This document shows, piece after piece, positions 42,703 through 55,161 of a stretch of 64,000 nucleotides of DNA. Source of the stretch: Chondrus crispus. Lineage: Eukaryota > Rhodophyta > Florideophyceae > Gigartinales > Gigartinaceae. The stretch lies in assembly GCF_000350225.1 (NCBI RefSeq), contig NW_005179091.1, positions 1-64,000 of the forward strand, written 5' to 3'. Under the pieces are notes generated by a model, which did no database searches, was not told where the DNA came from, and worked only from the letters and a program-made list of their open reading frames with translations. Each line of letters starts with the position of its first letter. Position 1 is the stretch's first letter. A program made the translations under genes and the position numbers.

Positions 42703-43643
42703 TTACACCATATTCGCGGGGGATTGGTCAACCTGATCCTGAGCCTCCACCATATCAACTAACTCATCATCGTCGTCAGCGTCTCCCCCATCAGCAGTGG
42801 GGTCATTTCCGTCAACGTTATCATCCTCATCGGATAGGACCACTTCAATTTCATCTGGCGTAGGGAGTGCTAAATTTACAACCGGAAGTGATTCAAAAAC
42901 GGGGGCGGGCTGTCCAATGCTCGCAGCAAAAAGCGAAACCAGTGACTGTACTGCGCCCACCATGCCACGAGAGGACTGCGACATGTTAATGGAAACCTCA
43001 TCCTGTAATCGGTCGCGGGCCTCTGTGAGAGCTTCCTTCCTCTTAATTTTTATTTTTCTGACCTTCATGCGCTGGGCATACAAAGCACGGCCCCCATCCG
43101 ATTTTCCTTTCGCTTAGCTCGCCTTTCCCGGACAGAGTTATGCGCTTCCGCCGCTGTTTGCTGACTGGACATATACATGGCCTGAGTTGCCCTGTCCAGA
43201 TTGATAGCGGCTTTGTTGCATTCGATCATCTCTTCGCTCAACGTAGCACCCCACTCTATGTCCATCCCGAGCCATTCTAACTGCACCGCAGCGTCTTCCT
43301 CATTAAGCCCATTTCCGTCTTCCGGCGTAGTCAAATCGGCAAACTTGATTTTCTCCACGTGTTTCTGCACGCCTTTTTTGAAGGTGTCCTTGATTCGATC
43401 ATCAGAGAGAAGGCTGAACTTCATAGACCTACGCTCGCAATCAGCCCGGGTTTGATAAGGTGCCGTTAGATCCTTTTCAATCCAGGCTTTCATATCTTCG
43501 CGAACCGTCCCACAGGAATCGGATAGAGAAGCACCGCCCTTTTCGTAAACCTGTTTTGCGAGAATTATTTGAAAGAGCTTGGTTTTCTCTGGTACGGAAA
43601 GTTTGAGCCGAGGGGTAGAAACACGGGCTGCAGATGGGGCCAT
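42703..43643 (-). pseudogene. Harbinger SANT/Myb-like DNA-binding protein, frameshifted
   Basis: It starts at ATG 43643 (MAPSAARVSTPRLKLSV) and runs in one frame to 43065. Homology then continues in a second frame 43083-42703 (MKVRKIKIKRKEALTEARD ... acidic tail DEDDNVDGNDP). The first half fits a trihelix/SANT-like domain (W.EKDLTAPYQTRADCERRSM). Harbinger elements encode such a partner to bring transposase to the TIRs or nucleus. A frameshift near 43080 breaks the gene. Confidence 0.7.
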
Positions 43644-44027
43644 TGCGTTTAAAACGTGAGGATGGTGAGAACAAGTTCCACAACGGAGTGTTTGGAGGTG
43701 GGTGGGGGGCGTTGAAGGATGCAGGGGACCCGTTTAGCATCTTGAGGATCTGTAAAAACCAGCGGTGTTAAGTACCAAGAAAATATTGGCGGGGAACCGC
43801 CATCACGAAATGGCAAGATGGGTTACTCAGAAAGGGCGGGGTCGACTTTCATGTGCTACAAGCATAATTTATAACTGCGGCGTCCCGTCTCAAGCGGTTA
43901 TACCACCGCTGTACGGATACTATAAGACCTGTAGCCGGTAGGTCGAAGTTAGACAGTACCATCTAACTGTACATGTTATATATTTTATAAGACCCAAACA
44001 CCCAAACATCGCCTAATTAAAAGACCC

Positions 44028-44443
44028 TAATATTGACTCTCGGACGGTCCTAAATTATCATTAACAGAGAGTGTAAACATTATCAGCGACCGAGAGTGCA
44101 AGAAGGAGAGTCACCTGATTATCAGCGACAGAGAGTGCAAACATTATCAGCGACCGAGAGTGCAAGAAGGAGAGTCACCTGATTATCAGCGACAGAGAGT
44201 GCAAACATTATCAGCGACCGAGAGTGCAAGAAGGAGAGTCACCTGATTATCAGCGACAGAGAGTGCAAACATTATCAACATCCGAGAGTGCAAGAAGGAG
44301 AGTCACCTGATTATCAGCGACAGAGAGTGCAAAACATTATCAACAACCGAGAGTGCACGAAGGAGAGTCCCCTGACCAGCCCTAATGGCCCGTACTGTAT
44401 TTCGTAGACTATAAGTAGCGCCGATAGTTGGCGACCAAGAGTA
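44028..44443 (+). repeat. Third-type copia LTR, right part
   Basis: It ends with ACTATAAGTAGCGCC and GTTGGCGACC, matching the TATA/R region of copia-1 LTRs (TATAAGTAGTGCC...GTTGGCGACTC). It is therefore probably the continuation of 40601-40997. Most of it is the 64 bp minisatellite. It is cut off by the copia-2 LTR at 44444. Confidence 0.6.
44054..44375. repeat. Minisatellite, 64 bp period, about five copies
   Basis: GATTATCAGCGACAGAGAG recurs at 44117, 44181, 44245 and 44309, exactly 64 bp apart. Each unit itself holds two GAGAGTGCA half-units. It lies inside the U3 of the third-type LTR. Confidence 0.9.
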
Positions 44444-45693
44444 TAATGGTAGGTTCGGAGGGGCAAGGGAAAGAAGGAGGGCAGGTTGATGTGTGTGAGT
44501 GAAGGAGTTGGTACCGAGGTTTACTTGGAGCCGTCTTTCGGCGATACTTATACACTTTGAGTGTTACACTATCCCATTACTTTGGCACCTGGTAAACCGT
44601 ACTCACCATATGCGCGACCAAGCGCGGTCCTCTTCTGGCCCGTCCACACTGTTCTATTTCCACCTTACGAATTGACTATTGACTATCAGTGCACAACAGT
44701 TTCTACACATTTCGAGTGACTGCAAACCATGGCCCTATGCATGCAATCGTTTCACACCTTACTAATCTGCATCCAGACATGACAGATTATATTCTTGCGA
44801 ATGAACAACTTGGCATCTCTCTATTTCCAACAACGCAAAGTCCTGTCATATCTCAGTCCCCATACATGCCCTTGTTTCGTACCTTACTAATTTCGGTACA
44901 CACTGCCAGACAACTATGACGGGTAGCAACAATGTGCATCCAGACTTTCTACACATCTCACGTGATATCCGATGTGAATCACACGAGTACTCTCATCAAC
45001 TTGCATCCAACGGCGCACCATAACGAGAGCACAGTACAACGTCGCATGCTGACGAGAGTGTAGTACAACGGCGCATGCTGATGCAAGGGTCGCATACAGC
45101 TTGACGCGTACACTGAATACTCACGTAAGTACATGTCTCTTGCGAGAAATACTTGTTGTACTTTTAATTCACATGTACTGTGCTCGGACACGCGCCGGAC
45201 CGTATGTAGGCGACGTGTACAAGTGTACGTACACGCAGAAACCTGGCGACGTGTACATGTGTACACCGCACACAAGTGTCCAGCGCCAAGGCCACCCGTA
45301 ATTACCCATTACAACCATGGTGAACAACTTGAAACCCCCGAAATGATGTAATTAAAACGTATACCGATTATTCAAGATATATCACCAGCATGGCTGCATA
45401 TAAGTGGACAATAACAGACCAATAGAATTGCAGCATTCGAACCGACACCCAATAGATTTGCAGTATTGCCTGTGTGGCCCTATAACGGTTCGGGCCAAAT
45501 GCAAATTTTCGGCATTTATGCAAATTTGCATAACCCTCCAAAAGTCCACTTTCGTCCCCAGAACCCCAAAATCTGAGACTTTACACGTGTCATGTGGTGA
45601 TATGGGGTGAGGGTCCGGACCGTCGAGTCATGTACACGTGTCGCTCGATTTTGCACTTTCCAGATAACAGCATGTGGTCGCACATTTTCAATA
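44444..45693 (-). repeat. copia-2 3' LTR (minus-strand element)
   Basis: This 1,250 bp LTR is a near-identical partner of 58043-59291. On the minus strand it starts TATTGAAAATG and ends CCATTA. It joins directly to mid-pol at 45694, with no polypurine tract, so RT, RNase H and the normal 3' end of the element have been lost. Confidence 0.9.
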
Positions 45694-46963
45694 ACAACTT
45701 GTAAGCTTTCGTATTTTCAGCATACCCAAGAAACATTGCTTCCTTTGCACGGGCGTCAAGTCTCGGGATGTTGTGTTTTGGTAATGTATACCAACACTTT
45801 GAACCGAAAACAGGCAAATGACCAACATTTGGCACAGATTTCATCCATAAGTGGTATGGGGTCATCTTGGGGGGAATGGCACGTGACGTGACTCGATTTC
45901 GAACGTACACTGCATTGGCAAGTGCTTCTGCCCAGAACCCCTTTGTAACTTTCTTGTGCGCTAGCATGGAGCGCACCAAGTTTACCAAAGTTCTGTTCAG
46001 TCGCTCGGCGGCGCCATTTTGCTCCGGTGTGTACGCGGTCGTCATTTGATGCTGAGTACCATTTGCAATCAGAAAAGACTTAAACTCCGTGGACAGATAC
46101 TCACCACCTCGATCGGTGCGAAGCACTTTGATCTTGCGACCAGTGTGAGTCTGAGCAAGTTGTGCAAACATTTTGTATCGTTCAAATGCTTCTGATTTAT
46201 GATGCATAGGGTACACTACTGACCAGTTTGAGTGATCATCTATGAAGGTAATGAAGTACTTGGCACCACCAATGGACTGCACCTCTAAGGGGCCACAAAC
46301 ATCAGAGTGAACTAAGTCTAGACAGAAGTATGCCCGCCTCGAGGACCGCTCTTTTGGGATCACAGATCGAGTGGCTTTGCCGTAGACGCACGCAGAACAT
46401 TTTTCAGAGATGCAATCATTGTCAGTATTGTTGATTTTGTTAGCCTCATTACCAAGTAGTTTGACTCCACTTACCACATTGTCTCGAATCATCGAAGCAA
46501 TACCTTGAGAATGCACATGTGCAAATCGCTCATGCCACGTTTGCAGAGTGGCGGCATGTGCAGATCCGATGTCACTGACGATGTCGAGAACGTAAAGTTC
46601 TCCAACCAATGTCGCAGTCGCCACTACAGTTGAGCCTCGTCTGATCATGCATTTTCCATTTTCGAACCCAACTTTTAGTCCAAGCTCAGTCATTCGACTG
46701 ACAGAGAGCAGAGAGAACGCAAAGTCCGGAACGTGCAATACATCCGTCAACTTGCACGGTTCGATGCGGCCATTTACATTTAACTTCAAGTGAACGTCAC
46801 CACGGCCGGCAACCTTTGCACTAGCCTTGGTTCCCATCTGAACAGAGGCGGATTCAAGTGGCTCATACGTCGCAAACAAAGATCGGTCATATGCAATATG
46901 AGCTGTACAAGCTGAATCTACGAGCCACGAAGGCGACATCTCTGTAGTACAATTGCGTACCAC
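45694..46963 (-). pseudogene. pol: copia-2 pol: protease to integrase, 3' truncated
   Basis: On the minus strand the frame reads WLVDSACTAHIAYDRSL (protease; DSA in place of DSG), then the IN zinc zone (TWHERFAHVH ... CSACVYGKA), DDE core (HSDVCGPL, RTDRGGEY, NGAAERLNRT) and stops being homologous at FLGYAENTKAYKL, where the LTR begins. RT and RNase H are missing. Amino-acid similarity to copia-1 is strong but the DNA is clearly diverged. Upstream it continues at 47532 across a 562 bp insertion, in the same frame. Confidence 0.92.
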
Positions 46964-47525
46964 GACCATCCCGGGGAGATGTGAACTGGACGGAAGAGCG
47001 GGTACTACTGTAGCGACCGGGCTTGCACGCGCCCGTAGCGAATTACAGTAGTACCCCGCGGGTCACACGTGCTACAACCGCTGGCGTGGCCACGGGCACA
47101 CGTGTGTAATCCGTACGGTTATAAGTAGTAATTAGTAGTTAATGGCACGAATTTATTAATTGTGTACAGTAGCTGGTATACAGTAAGTAACAGCTACTGT
47201 AGCAGGACAGGTGTCCTGGCGTCCCACTTAGGGGTTAAGACCGGGGGCACCTGCCCCGTCCCAGTAAAGAGGAGGCAGACTCGCCTCCCTTCCCTTTACG
47301 GCTAAGTGCTAACACCGTTCCGGTTTTCCTTTAGCTCGGGCTTCTAACCCGTGACCGGCCGTCCGGGTATAACACCACCGACCGGCTGCGCGTCACCGGC
47401 CACGTGAGCCTTCCCTCTTTTCGAGTCCATCCGTACGGTTTTTATCCGCGCGTGGGTAACCTAGCGTCGCGTGCTCCCTCACCTCTAACCCCCCTAGTTC
47501 CAAGTGGTCGGGACGAAGGTAGTTA
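46964..47525. mobile_element. 562 bp hairpin-rich insertion in copia-2 pol
   Basis: It is flanked by the 6 bp repeat TACCAC (46958-46963 and 47526-47531). Removing it with one copy restores the copia-2 frame exactly (DLEIVV then RNCTTEMSPSW). It has a perfect 12 bp stem (47001-47012 with 47044-47055) enclosing CGGGC/GCCCG, plus several other inverted repeats. No ORF. The ends lack TG..CA and clear TIRs. It may be a solo LTR of an unseen family or a MITE-like element. Confidence 0.75.
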
Positions 47526-47694
47526 TACCACAATCTCCAGATCGTTCGTGTGCGAAGCCTTCGACATCAGACATGTGAAGTCGACGCTGTTTACAACCAT
47601 GTCGGGGTCAGGTTTCTGTGTGACAAATGCAGATTGGTTCCGCTGAGACATACGCGGTTTATATCCGCTAGGAGGAGCCGGGCGACGCCCATTC
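47526..47694 (-). pseudogene. copia-2 Gag/protease linker fragment
   Basis: Minus strand NGRRPAPPSGYKPRMSQ through SAFVTQKPDPDMVVNSVDF to DLEIVV aligns with the copia-1 linker after the zinc knuckle. It lies between the 562 bp insertion and copia-1 copy C. With the pieces at 45694-46963 and 56101-56821 it forms one continuous copia-2 frame once the insertions and duplicated target bases are ignored. Confidence 0.88.
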
Positions 47695-48633
47695 TGTTGT
47701 AATTCTACGACCACATGCTGATATGCATGACACACGACGACAGGTATGACACGTGTAAAAGCAAAAACACTCCACGTGACGAGCTGAGCAAGTTTGATTT
47801 TCAACGTGTACACGTGTGATTTCTGTACACGGTTGCACTCTACAGTACTTCAGGAGCACGTTTGGTTTTCGACGTGTACACGTGTGAAATATGTGCACGG
47901 TTGCGGTGTACTGTACAATCTGAGCATGTTTCATTTTCTCCGCCCGACACGTGTATGACCTGGACACATGTCCTCATTACACTGTCGGACGTGTACAGTA
48001 CGCCTGTAGTCTTGCAGACAAAGTGTAGAACCTTGGTGGCGGGTGCCTGGCACGTGCCAAATGTTTACAGCGTCCATGGAGTGCAGCACGGGTACAGCAG
48101 GACACAAAGATACCGTTGCGCGAGTTTTGAATTCGTAAGGCAAAATGTGCACTGTTGTAATTGACAGTGGACAGGACCTCACGAGAGATTCAGATTCATA
48201 AGGCAACGTGTGCGCTGTAAACAGTCCTTGCAGGATTGATTTGAATTCGTAAGGCAACGTGTGAGCTGTGAACGTGCCTTACGAATTTGTGCCACGCTGG
48301 ATTTGGAATAGTAAGGGAATTTGTGCTTTGCTGTGCTTTGTTGTACTGCCTTACTAATTTCTCCGTCATGACAGTGCTAATTCGTAAGGCGGTTTTCTGT
48401 TCTGTTTGTTGGGCCATCGCCAGTTTGGCTGAGTAGCAAGACGGGCACATGTGTTAGAGCCAATACATTTGTAGTATGTGTGTCGTAGTGTTTGGTAGTA
48501 GAGTTCTAGAAGATTGCAGAAGTGTATAAGTAGTGCCAGAAGTTGGCGACTCAAAGTAAATCGGTACCCAATCCTTCAACTTCACCTCATCAACCGTCCT
48601 CCGATTTCCCTTTGCCCCGCTGACCTACCATTA
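47695..48633 (+). repeat. copia-1 copy C 5' LTR
   Basis: TGTTG...CCATTA, 939 bp, followed directly by the half-tRNA PBS at 48634-48647. Carries the same CACGTG, TTCGTAAGGC and TATA motifs as the LTR at 3126. Confidence 0.95.
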
Positions 48634-48647
48634 GGTTATGGGCCCAG
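48634..48647 (+). other. Primer binding site, copia-1 copy C
   Basis: GGTTATGGGCCCAG directly after the LTR, identical to that of copy B. Confidence 0.85.
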
Positions 48648-49756
48648 TTCAACGTTATTGTTCCGCTGTGTGAGTGCTCGTTCTCAGTTTCTGCTGCCGT
48701 TTTCGTGTTTGTTTCTGCTGTCGTTCTCGTTTTGGTCTCCGCTGTCGTTCTCGTTTTGGTTTCTGCTGTCGTTTCCGCCGCCGTTTCATCGCCGCCGCCG
48801 TTCGTTTTATTCTATCGCCGTCTACTTGCTGTCGTTATCATCTTGGTCGTTCGTCTCCGTCTACCCGCTTTCGTTTCAACTTGGTGGATCTTCTTCGTGT
48901 CTGTTGCAGCTTGGTCTTGGCAATCGTTGTGTGAGCTGTGGGTGTAGTCCCTAGTCGCCAACGTACCATATCAATCCAAGAAGACTGCCCTTCGATCACG
49001 CCGGTGATCGTCGTAGCTGCCGATACCCTCGCTCTTGGTGAAAGGCTTGTGCCATTGGAAATCTGACTTGAGCGAGGGTCCGACCAAGAATCGTCGAGAG
49101 ACGAAACACTGATCCTCGGGGAGGATCACAGTGTACTGGTCTAGTCGATCCGCACTCTGCCTTCGGGAGGTGCGTCGGCGGTGTGGGTAACGCTCTCGGT
49201 ATTAGCCCTATAGGTACGACTTCGGTCCCCTGGGTGAAGAGAATACGTGCCTAAACACTGAACCTCTCACTATACGTGTATAAGGTCGCGTACCTTGATT
49301 AAGTTCGCACGGAAGAGGGTGACCCAAGGAGTGATTGTGAACAAATCACACGAGTACGACGAAGGCAGTTTCATTCTTGTGTTGTGGGAAACCTCATTGG
49401 GGTAGTACCGTATCAAGTTTGGACAAGCCGATTTCGGTTGCAGGGACCGTTCGCGGTAGTGACCAAAAGTCCTGGTTCGTTTACAGGCAAAGTGTTGTGC
49501 TTACTCGTGGCACGTTTGATTTAGTTCACAGTCGAAAGACCCGCACTGGCCGACATACAGGGGTAGCGCCCTAAGGCATTTTTAAGAAGAATACGCTTGT
49601 TCCACTCCGCCGGGAACAAGCACCAAGAACGTTTCCGAGTAATCGCTACAAACTTCTTATACGGGTGGGCTTGCCATTGTGTTGACTATCGTTTAACGGC
49701 TTGGGATCCCGGAACAGAAGACCTTGTATACTCGAAGGGTACATCCATTCGGCGAA
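48648..49756 (+). other. copia-1 copy C leader
   Basis: Nearly identical to the copy B leader (4079-5186), including the low-complexity zone, the hairpins and the conserved 65 bp block before the gag ATG. Confidence 0.7.
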
Positions 49757-52700
49757 ATGGATGACCAAAGCTCTGGATCGGTCAGAATCGAGAAGCTGAC
49801 CGCATCTAACTTTTACATCTGGAAGCAGAAAATCCAGCTACTGCTTGCTCTCCGAGATGTCGATCAATACGTTTTTGATGATATCCCGGAGAATGCGACC
49901 TCAGATGACCGGAGAAAATGGATCCGTGGTGACGCAAAAGCAAAGGCAGTCATCGGACTCACGCTTTCTGATGACTACTTGCAACATGTGCGAGGGTGTA
50001 GCAGTGCGAAAGAGACATGGGTATTGAAAATGTGCGACCACATGCTGTTATCTGGAAAGTGCAAAATCGAGTGACACGTGTACATGACTGCACGGTCCGG
50101 GCGCTCTTACCCATATCACGACATGACACGTGTAAAATCCCAGATTTTGGGGTTCCGGGGAGGAAAGTGGCCTCTCGGAGGGTCATGCAAATTTGCATAG
50201 TTTTGCCAAGTGGAACCTTGGCCCGTAGCACTATAGACTACACAGGAAATACTGCAATTCTATTGGCCCTCAGGTCTAATGCTGCAAATCTATTGGTCGA
50301 TCGTTGTCCACGTGTGCGTCATTGGCCTTGTGATGTACTTTAAATGGCCTGTATATGCCATAATTACGTTGTTTTGGGGGTTTCAAGTGGTTTGTCATGG
50401 TTGTAATGGGTAATTGCATGGGGCCCCCGGGCGGGACACATGTATGCCGTGTATACATGTACACGTCGCCAGGTGGATTCGTGTACGTACACATGTACAC
50501 GCATCCAGGTGTATGCACATGAGGGTTTACAGTTTTACAGTGTCAGACTGTTTGCGATCCTGCGCGTGTCCGAGTACAGTACATGTGAATCAAAAGTACA
50601 ACAAGTACTTCTCGCGAGAGGAATACAGTTGTGCGATTATTCTGTGTACGCGTCACGCTGTATGCGAGTCTTGCGTGAGCACGCGCCGTTGCACTGTGCT
50701 CTCGTCATGGTGCGCCGTTGGATGCAAGTTCATGACAGGACTCGTGTGATTTACATGTATTCTCATGTGAGTTGTGTAGAAAGTCTGGATGCACATTGTT
50801 ATAACTTGCCATAATTATCTGACAGTACTTGCCGAAATTAGTAAGGTGAGAAACAAGGATACGTATGGCGATTGTGATATGAAAGACGTTTGCGTTGTTG
50901 GAAATAGACAAGTGCCAAGTTGTTCGTTGCACAACAATGAAGTGTGGCATGACTGGATGCATATTAGTAAGGTGTGAAACAGTTGCATGCATAGGGCCAT
51001 GGTTTACAGTCATTTGGAATGTGTAGAAATAGTTGTGAGCTAATAGTTACGAATCGATTCGTAAGGTGGAAATCGAACAGTATGGTCGGGCCACAAGAGG
51101 ACCGCGCTTGGTCGCGCATAGTAGAGTATGGTTTACTGGGAGTCGGAGTAGAGCGATAGTGTAGCACTCGAAGTGTATAAGTATCGCAGGAAAACGGCTT
51201 CAAAGTAAACCTCGGCACCAACTCCTTCACTCACACACATCAACCTGCCCTCCTTCTTTCCCTTGCCCCTCCGAACCTACCATTAATGGGAAGCAATTCT
51301 GAATGTGTTTGAGCGTCATACTTTGCTCAACAAACTTGCCGCCCGTCGCGACTTTTACACTGTATCCATGCTCCCATCCGAGAAAGTGCTCGTGTTCATC
51401 AATCGTGTGAAGCAACTTGCTGCCAGATTGCAGTCAATGAGTGTTGAGATTGACGATAAAGAAATTGCAATGGCTGTGTTGAATGGCTTGCCTCCACGAT
51501 TCGATAACTTGATTGTTGCTCTTGACGCACTTGGCAATGAAGATAAAGTGTTTGGACTCGATTTTGTGAAGAGTCGTCTGCTGCAAGAAGAACAACGAGA
51601 AAGCATGAAGACCGCTTCTGCTTCATCACCACATGCACCTGCACTTGTCAATCGTATGCCTATTCGACGCGATATGAAATGTACGAATTGCAATAGACAT
51701 GGGCATACTGCAGCGCGTTGCTGGGGCAAGGACGTGAATGGGCGCCGACCTGCACCGCCAGATGGGTTTCGGTCACGCAACACTGGCTTAAAGCCAAGTG
51801 CATTCGTTTCTCGAGATGACAATTCTACTGCTGCCTTTGCGGAGAGTGACTTTACTTGCTTGCTTTCGACTTCCACTCCAGAAAAGAGGGCTGCAAACGC
51901 AAGGTCATGGCTTGTCGATTCCGGTTGCAGCGCTCACATTACGTTTGATCGCTCTTTGTTCGTTACGTATGAACAGATGCAATCTGAACCGATGCAATCT
52001 GGATCAGTCGAGATGGGCACGAAGGCTAGAGCTAATGTCGCTGGTCGCGGCGAGGTAGAATTCATGTTGAACGTCAACGGTAGTCCACATCCTTGCAAAT
52101 TGTCAAACGTTTTGCATGTGCCTGATTTCGGATACTCGCTACTGTCTGTTAGCCAAATGGTTTCAAAGGGTTTGCAAGTGTCATTTGAAAATGAAAAATG
52201 CCGCGTTACTGCAGGACCAACTGTAGTTGCCACAGCGAGTCAAGTTGGGGATTTGTACATACTTGACGTCATGAATGAAACCTTTTCTGCTCACGTAGTT
52301 ACCCTGCAGACGCTACATGAACGCATGGCCCATGTTAATGTACAAGGAATCGCATCAATGATTCACAATAATGTGGTAAGTGGCATCAACGTTCGTCAAA
52401 GCGATGTGATCAGTGCAATGAATCCAAAGTCTGACAATCACTCTCCCATTTGTCCTGCGTGTGTGTTTGGCAAAGCAACGCGATCAGTAATCCCAAAACA
52501 GCGATCATCGTCTCGAGCACAGAACTGTCTTGACTTGGTACATTCTGATGTTTGCGGTCCGCTCGAAGTACAGTCCATTGGTGGTTCGAGATACTTCATT
52601 ACATTTGTAGATGATCACTCGAACTGGGTTGTTGTGTACACGATGAGAAATAAATCTGAGGCGTTTGCAAAATACAAGTTGTATGAAAAGTTGGCTCAAA

Positions 52701-55150
52701 CCCACACTGGTCGCAAAGTAAAGGTGCTTCGCACTGATCGAGGGGGAGAGTACTTGTCGACGGAATTCAAGTCGCATTTAGATTTAAACGGTACGCAGCA
52801 CCAACTCACAACGGCATACACCCCTGAACAAAACGGTGTTGCTGAACGTTTAAATCGAACTTTGATTGATCTTGTCCGCTCAATGCTTTCCCATAAACAG
52901 GTCAGTAAGCGATTCTGGGCCGAGGCTCTTGCCACTTCGGTATATGTACGTAATCGAGTTACTTCACGCGCTTTGCCCGTTAATACAACTCCGCACCACA
53001 TTTGGATGAATTCCACTCCAAATGTTGGCCATTTGCGAGTATTTGGGTCAAAGTGTTGGTATACATTACCAAAATTACAGCTCCGTAAGCTGGACTTGCG
53101 AGCGCGTGAAGCAATGTTTCTTGGGTATTCGCAATGCAGTAAGGCATACAAACTTTGGGACGGAGAGTTGAATAAAATTGTTGTGTCACGGGATGTCAAG
53201 TTTGATGAATCGACAGGTGGTATGCATGACATTCCTGCACACGAAGGTGATTCAATCAACTCTGATGTTGACGTTGTATTGCTCGATGGCGACAATGGGA
53301 ATACAGCTGATACCCCAAATACGGATGAAGTTGGCTCTGAAGAGGATGAAGTTTCGGAGGAGGTTCTTGAAAACGATGGCGCTCATTCCGTAAGTGAGAA
53401 TGATGAAGATGAAGATGATGTACCAACTGCCGTCGAAAGTCCGAATGTCACTCCTCCAACTCCGACTCCAGCTGTGCGAAGATCGTCTCGAGTCAGCAGA
53501 CCTCCCGGATCATGGTGGAGGAGCAACTTTGCAGCTGCTCTTCTTTCACATGCGCATGTCGCTATTGAAGGTCCCAAGACTTTCAACCAGGCAACCAACG
53601 GTCCTAGAGCTGCATTTTGGCAGACCGGCATTGACAAAGAACTTGCCTCGCAGACCAAGAATCGGACTTGGAAACTTGTTCCTCGATCTGAGGCGTCAAA
53701 CATCTTGACATCTAGATGGGTTTTCAATGTCAAGCAACTGCCTGATGCAAATGGCAATATAGTTGAAAGTGCAAAAGCCAGACTTGTTGCTCGTGGATTC
53801 CAGCAAGTGCAAGGTCTTGACTATACTGAGACATATGCCCCTGTCATAAAGTTTACCACTATTCGTCTACTTCTTGCCTTAGTTGCTCATTACGACCTCG
53901 AACTTCATCAGATGGATGTCGTGACTGCGTTTTTGAACGGCGACTTGGATGAAGACATCTACATGGAGCAACCCGAAGGGTGCATTGACAAAAGCAAAAG
54001 TGACCACGTGTGTAAACTTTTGAAAGCACTTTACGGTCTTAAACAAGCACATCGTCAATGGCATGCCAAAGTGGATGATTTCTTAATTGGTGAATTGGGA
54101 TTCGAGACTTCGCGTAGTGATCCTTGTCTCTACATTAAACGCATCGGTAACACTATCATGCTGATTGCACTTTATGTCGATGACTTGTTACTCGCCGGTA
54201 GTGATATCGATGCCATCAAATGGATGAAGGGGGAGCTTAATAAACGGTTTGAGATGAAAGACCTTGGTGAAGCAAAAGTCTGCATTGGTCTTGAAATTCA
54301 AAGGGATCGCACCGCCAAGACTTTGAGTCTCACTCAAACTAAGTATGCATCAAATGTGCTTGAGCGTTTTCGAATGTCAACGTGTAACCCCTCTCTGACT
54401 CCAATGGAACAAGGTCACACAACCACGATTTCAACCGAAAACGACTCCGAAACAAATGTACCGTATCGTGAGGCAGTGGGATCCCTGATGTACTTGATGG
54501 TTGGCACTCGTCCAGACTTGGCATATGCGATTGGAAAGCTTTCTCAACATTCTGCCAACCCATGTGAGTCACACTGGGCAAGTGTGAAACGGGTAATGCG
54601 ATACGTGCAAGGGACTCGAAACTTAGGAATCGTGTTTGACAATAAATCGAAATCGCCGGAGTTGTTCGGCTTCAGTGATGCTGACTGGGCCGGTTGTTCA
54701 GACTCTCGCAAGTCGACCAGCGGATATGTTTTCAAGTTCTGCGGTGGAGCGATCAGTTGGAGTTCCCGGAAACAGACTGTGGTTGCAACTTCGACGTGTG
54801 AAGCTGAGTACATTGCACTATGTGAAGCGTGTAAGGAGGCGACTTGGTTGCGTCAAGTGGTTGCTGATGTTCTTGGACTTGATTCTGATCCCACGATTGT
54901 GATGGGGTATGACAATGCAGGGACTATTTCGTATGCACAGAATGAATCGGTCAACCGTCGTAACAAACATGTTGATGTGAAATACCACTATGTACGAGAT
55001 GCAATTAATAGAAACGTCATTTCTTTGTCACATTGCCCGACCACTTCCATGCCTGCAGATATCCTGACGAAAGCACTTGGGCGAGTTCTGTTCCAGAAGT
55101 TTATAGAACTTCTAGGGCTTGCAGTAGCTACCTCTGGTAAAAGCATGTGA
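49757..55150 (+). pseudogene. gag-pol: copia-1 Gag-Pol copy C, interrupted by a solo LTR
   Basis: It starts at ATG 49757 and is cut after 50021 (codons ...SAKETW) by the copia-2 solo LTR. It resumes at 51291 and stays open to the stop at 55148-55150. The two parts total 1,375 codons with no other defect. It keeps the zinc knuckle (CTNCNRHGHTAARC), DSG protease, DDE integrase, YVDD RT and RNase H. It has an extra MQSEP repeat near the protease compared with copy B and keeps the YLM residues B has lost. Only the LTR insertion blocks expression of a full polyprotein from ATG. Confidence 0.95.
50022..51285 (+). repeat. Solo copia-2 LTR inside copia-1 copy C
   Basis: This 1,264 bp LTR starts TATTG and ends CCATTA, flanked by the 5 bp duplication ATGGG (50017-50021, 51286-51290). 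It belongs to a subtype (b) distinct from the LTRs at 44444 and 58043. A TATA box (TATAAGT, 51176-51182) lies about 110 bp before its end. Confidence 0.95.
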
Positions 55151-55152
55151 TC

Positions 55153-55161
55153 GAGGGGGAG
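55153..55161 (+). other. Polypurine tract, copia-1 copy C
   Basis: GAGGGGGAG between the Pol stop and the 3' LTR. Confidence 0.85.

Larger units (their letters stand above)
40998..44027. mobile_element. PIF/Harbinger DNA transposon
   Basis: The element is about 3.0 kb with two tail-to-tail genes, a transposase (plus) and a SANT/Myb-like protein (minus), the usual Harbinger content. The left end GGGTTGTTTAATTA (40998-41011) matches the inverted right end (TAATTAAAAGACCC at 44014-44027) with 12 of 14 identities. Similarity continues outside as ATATTA / TAATAT, so the exact end and the 3 bp duplication are uncertain (TTA on the left, TAA on the right). Both genes are broken. Confidence 0.8.

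Noticed and set aside
44054..44375. Regularly repeated 64 bp units, CRISPR-like at first sight
   Set aside because: Repeats are contiguous without unique spacers and lie in a eukaryotic LTR; this is a minisatellite.
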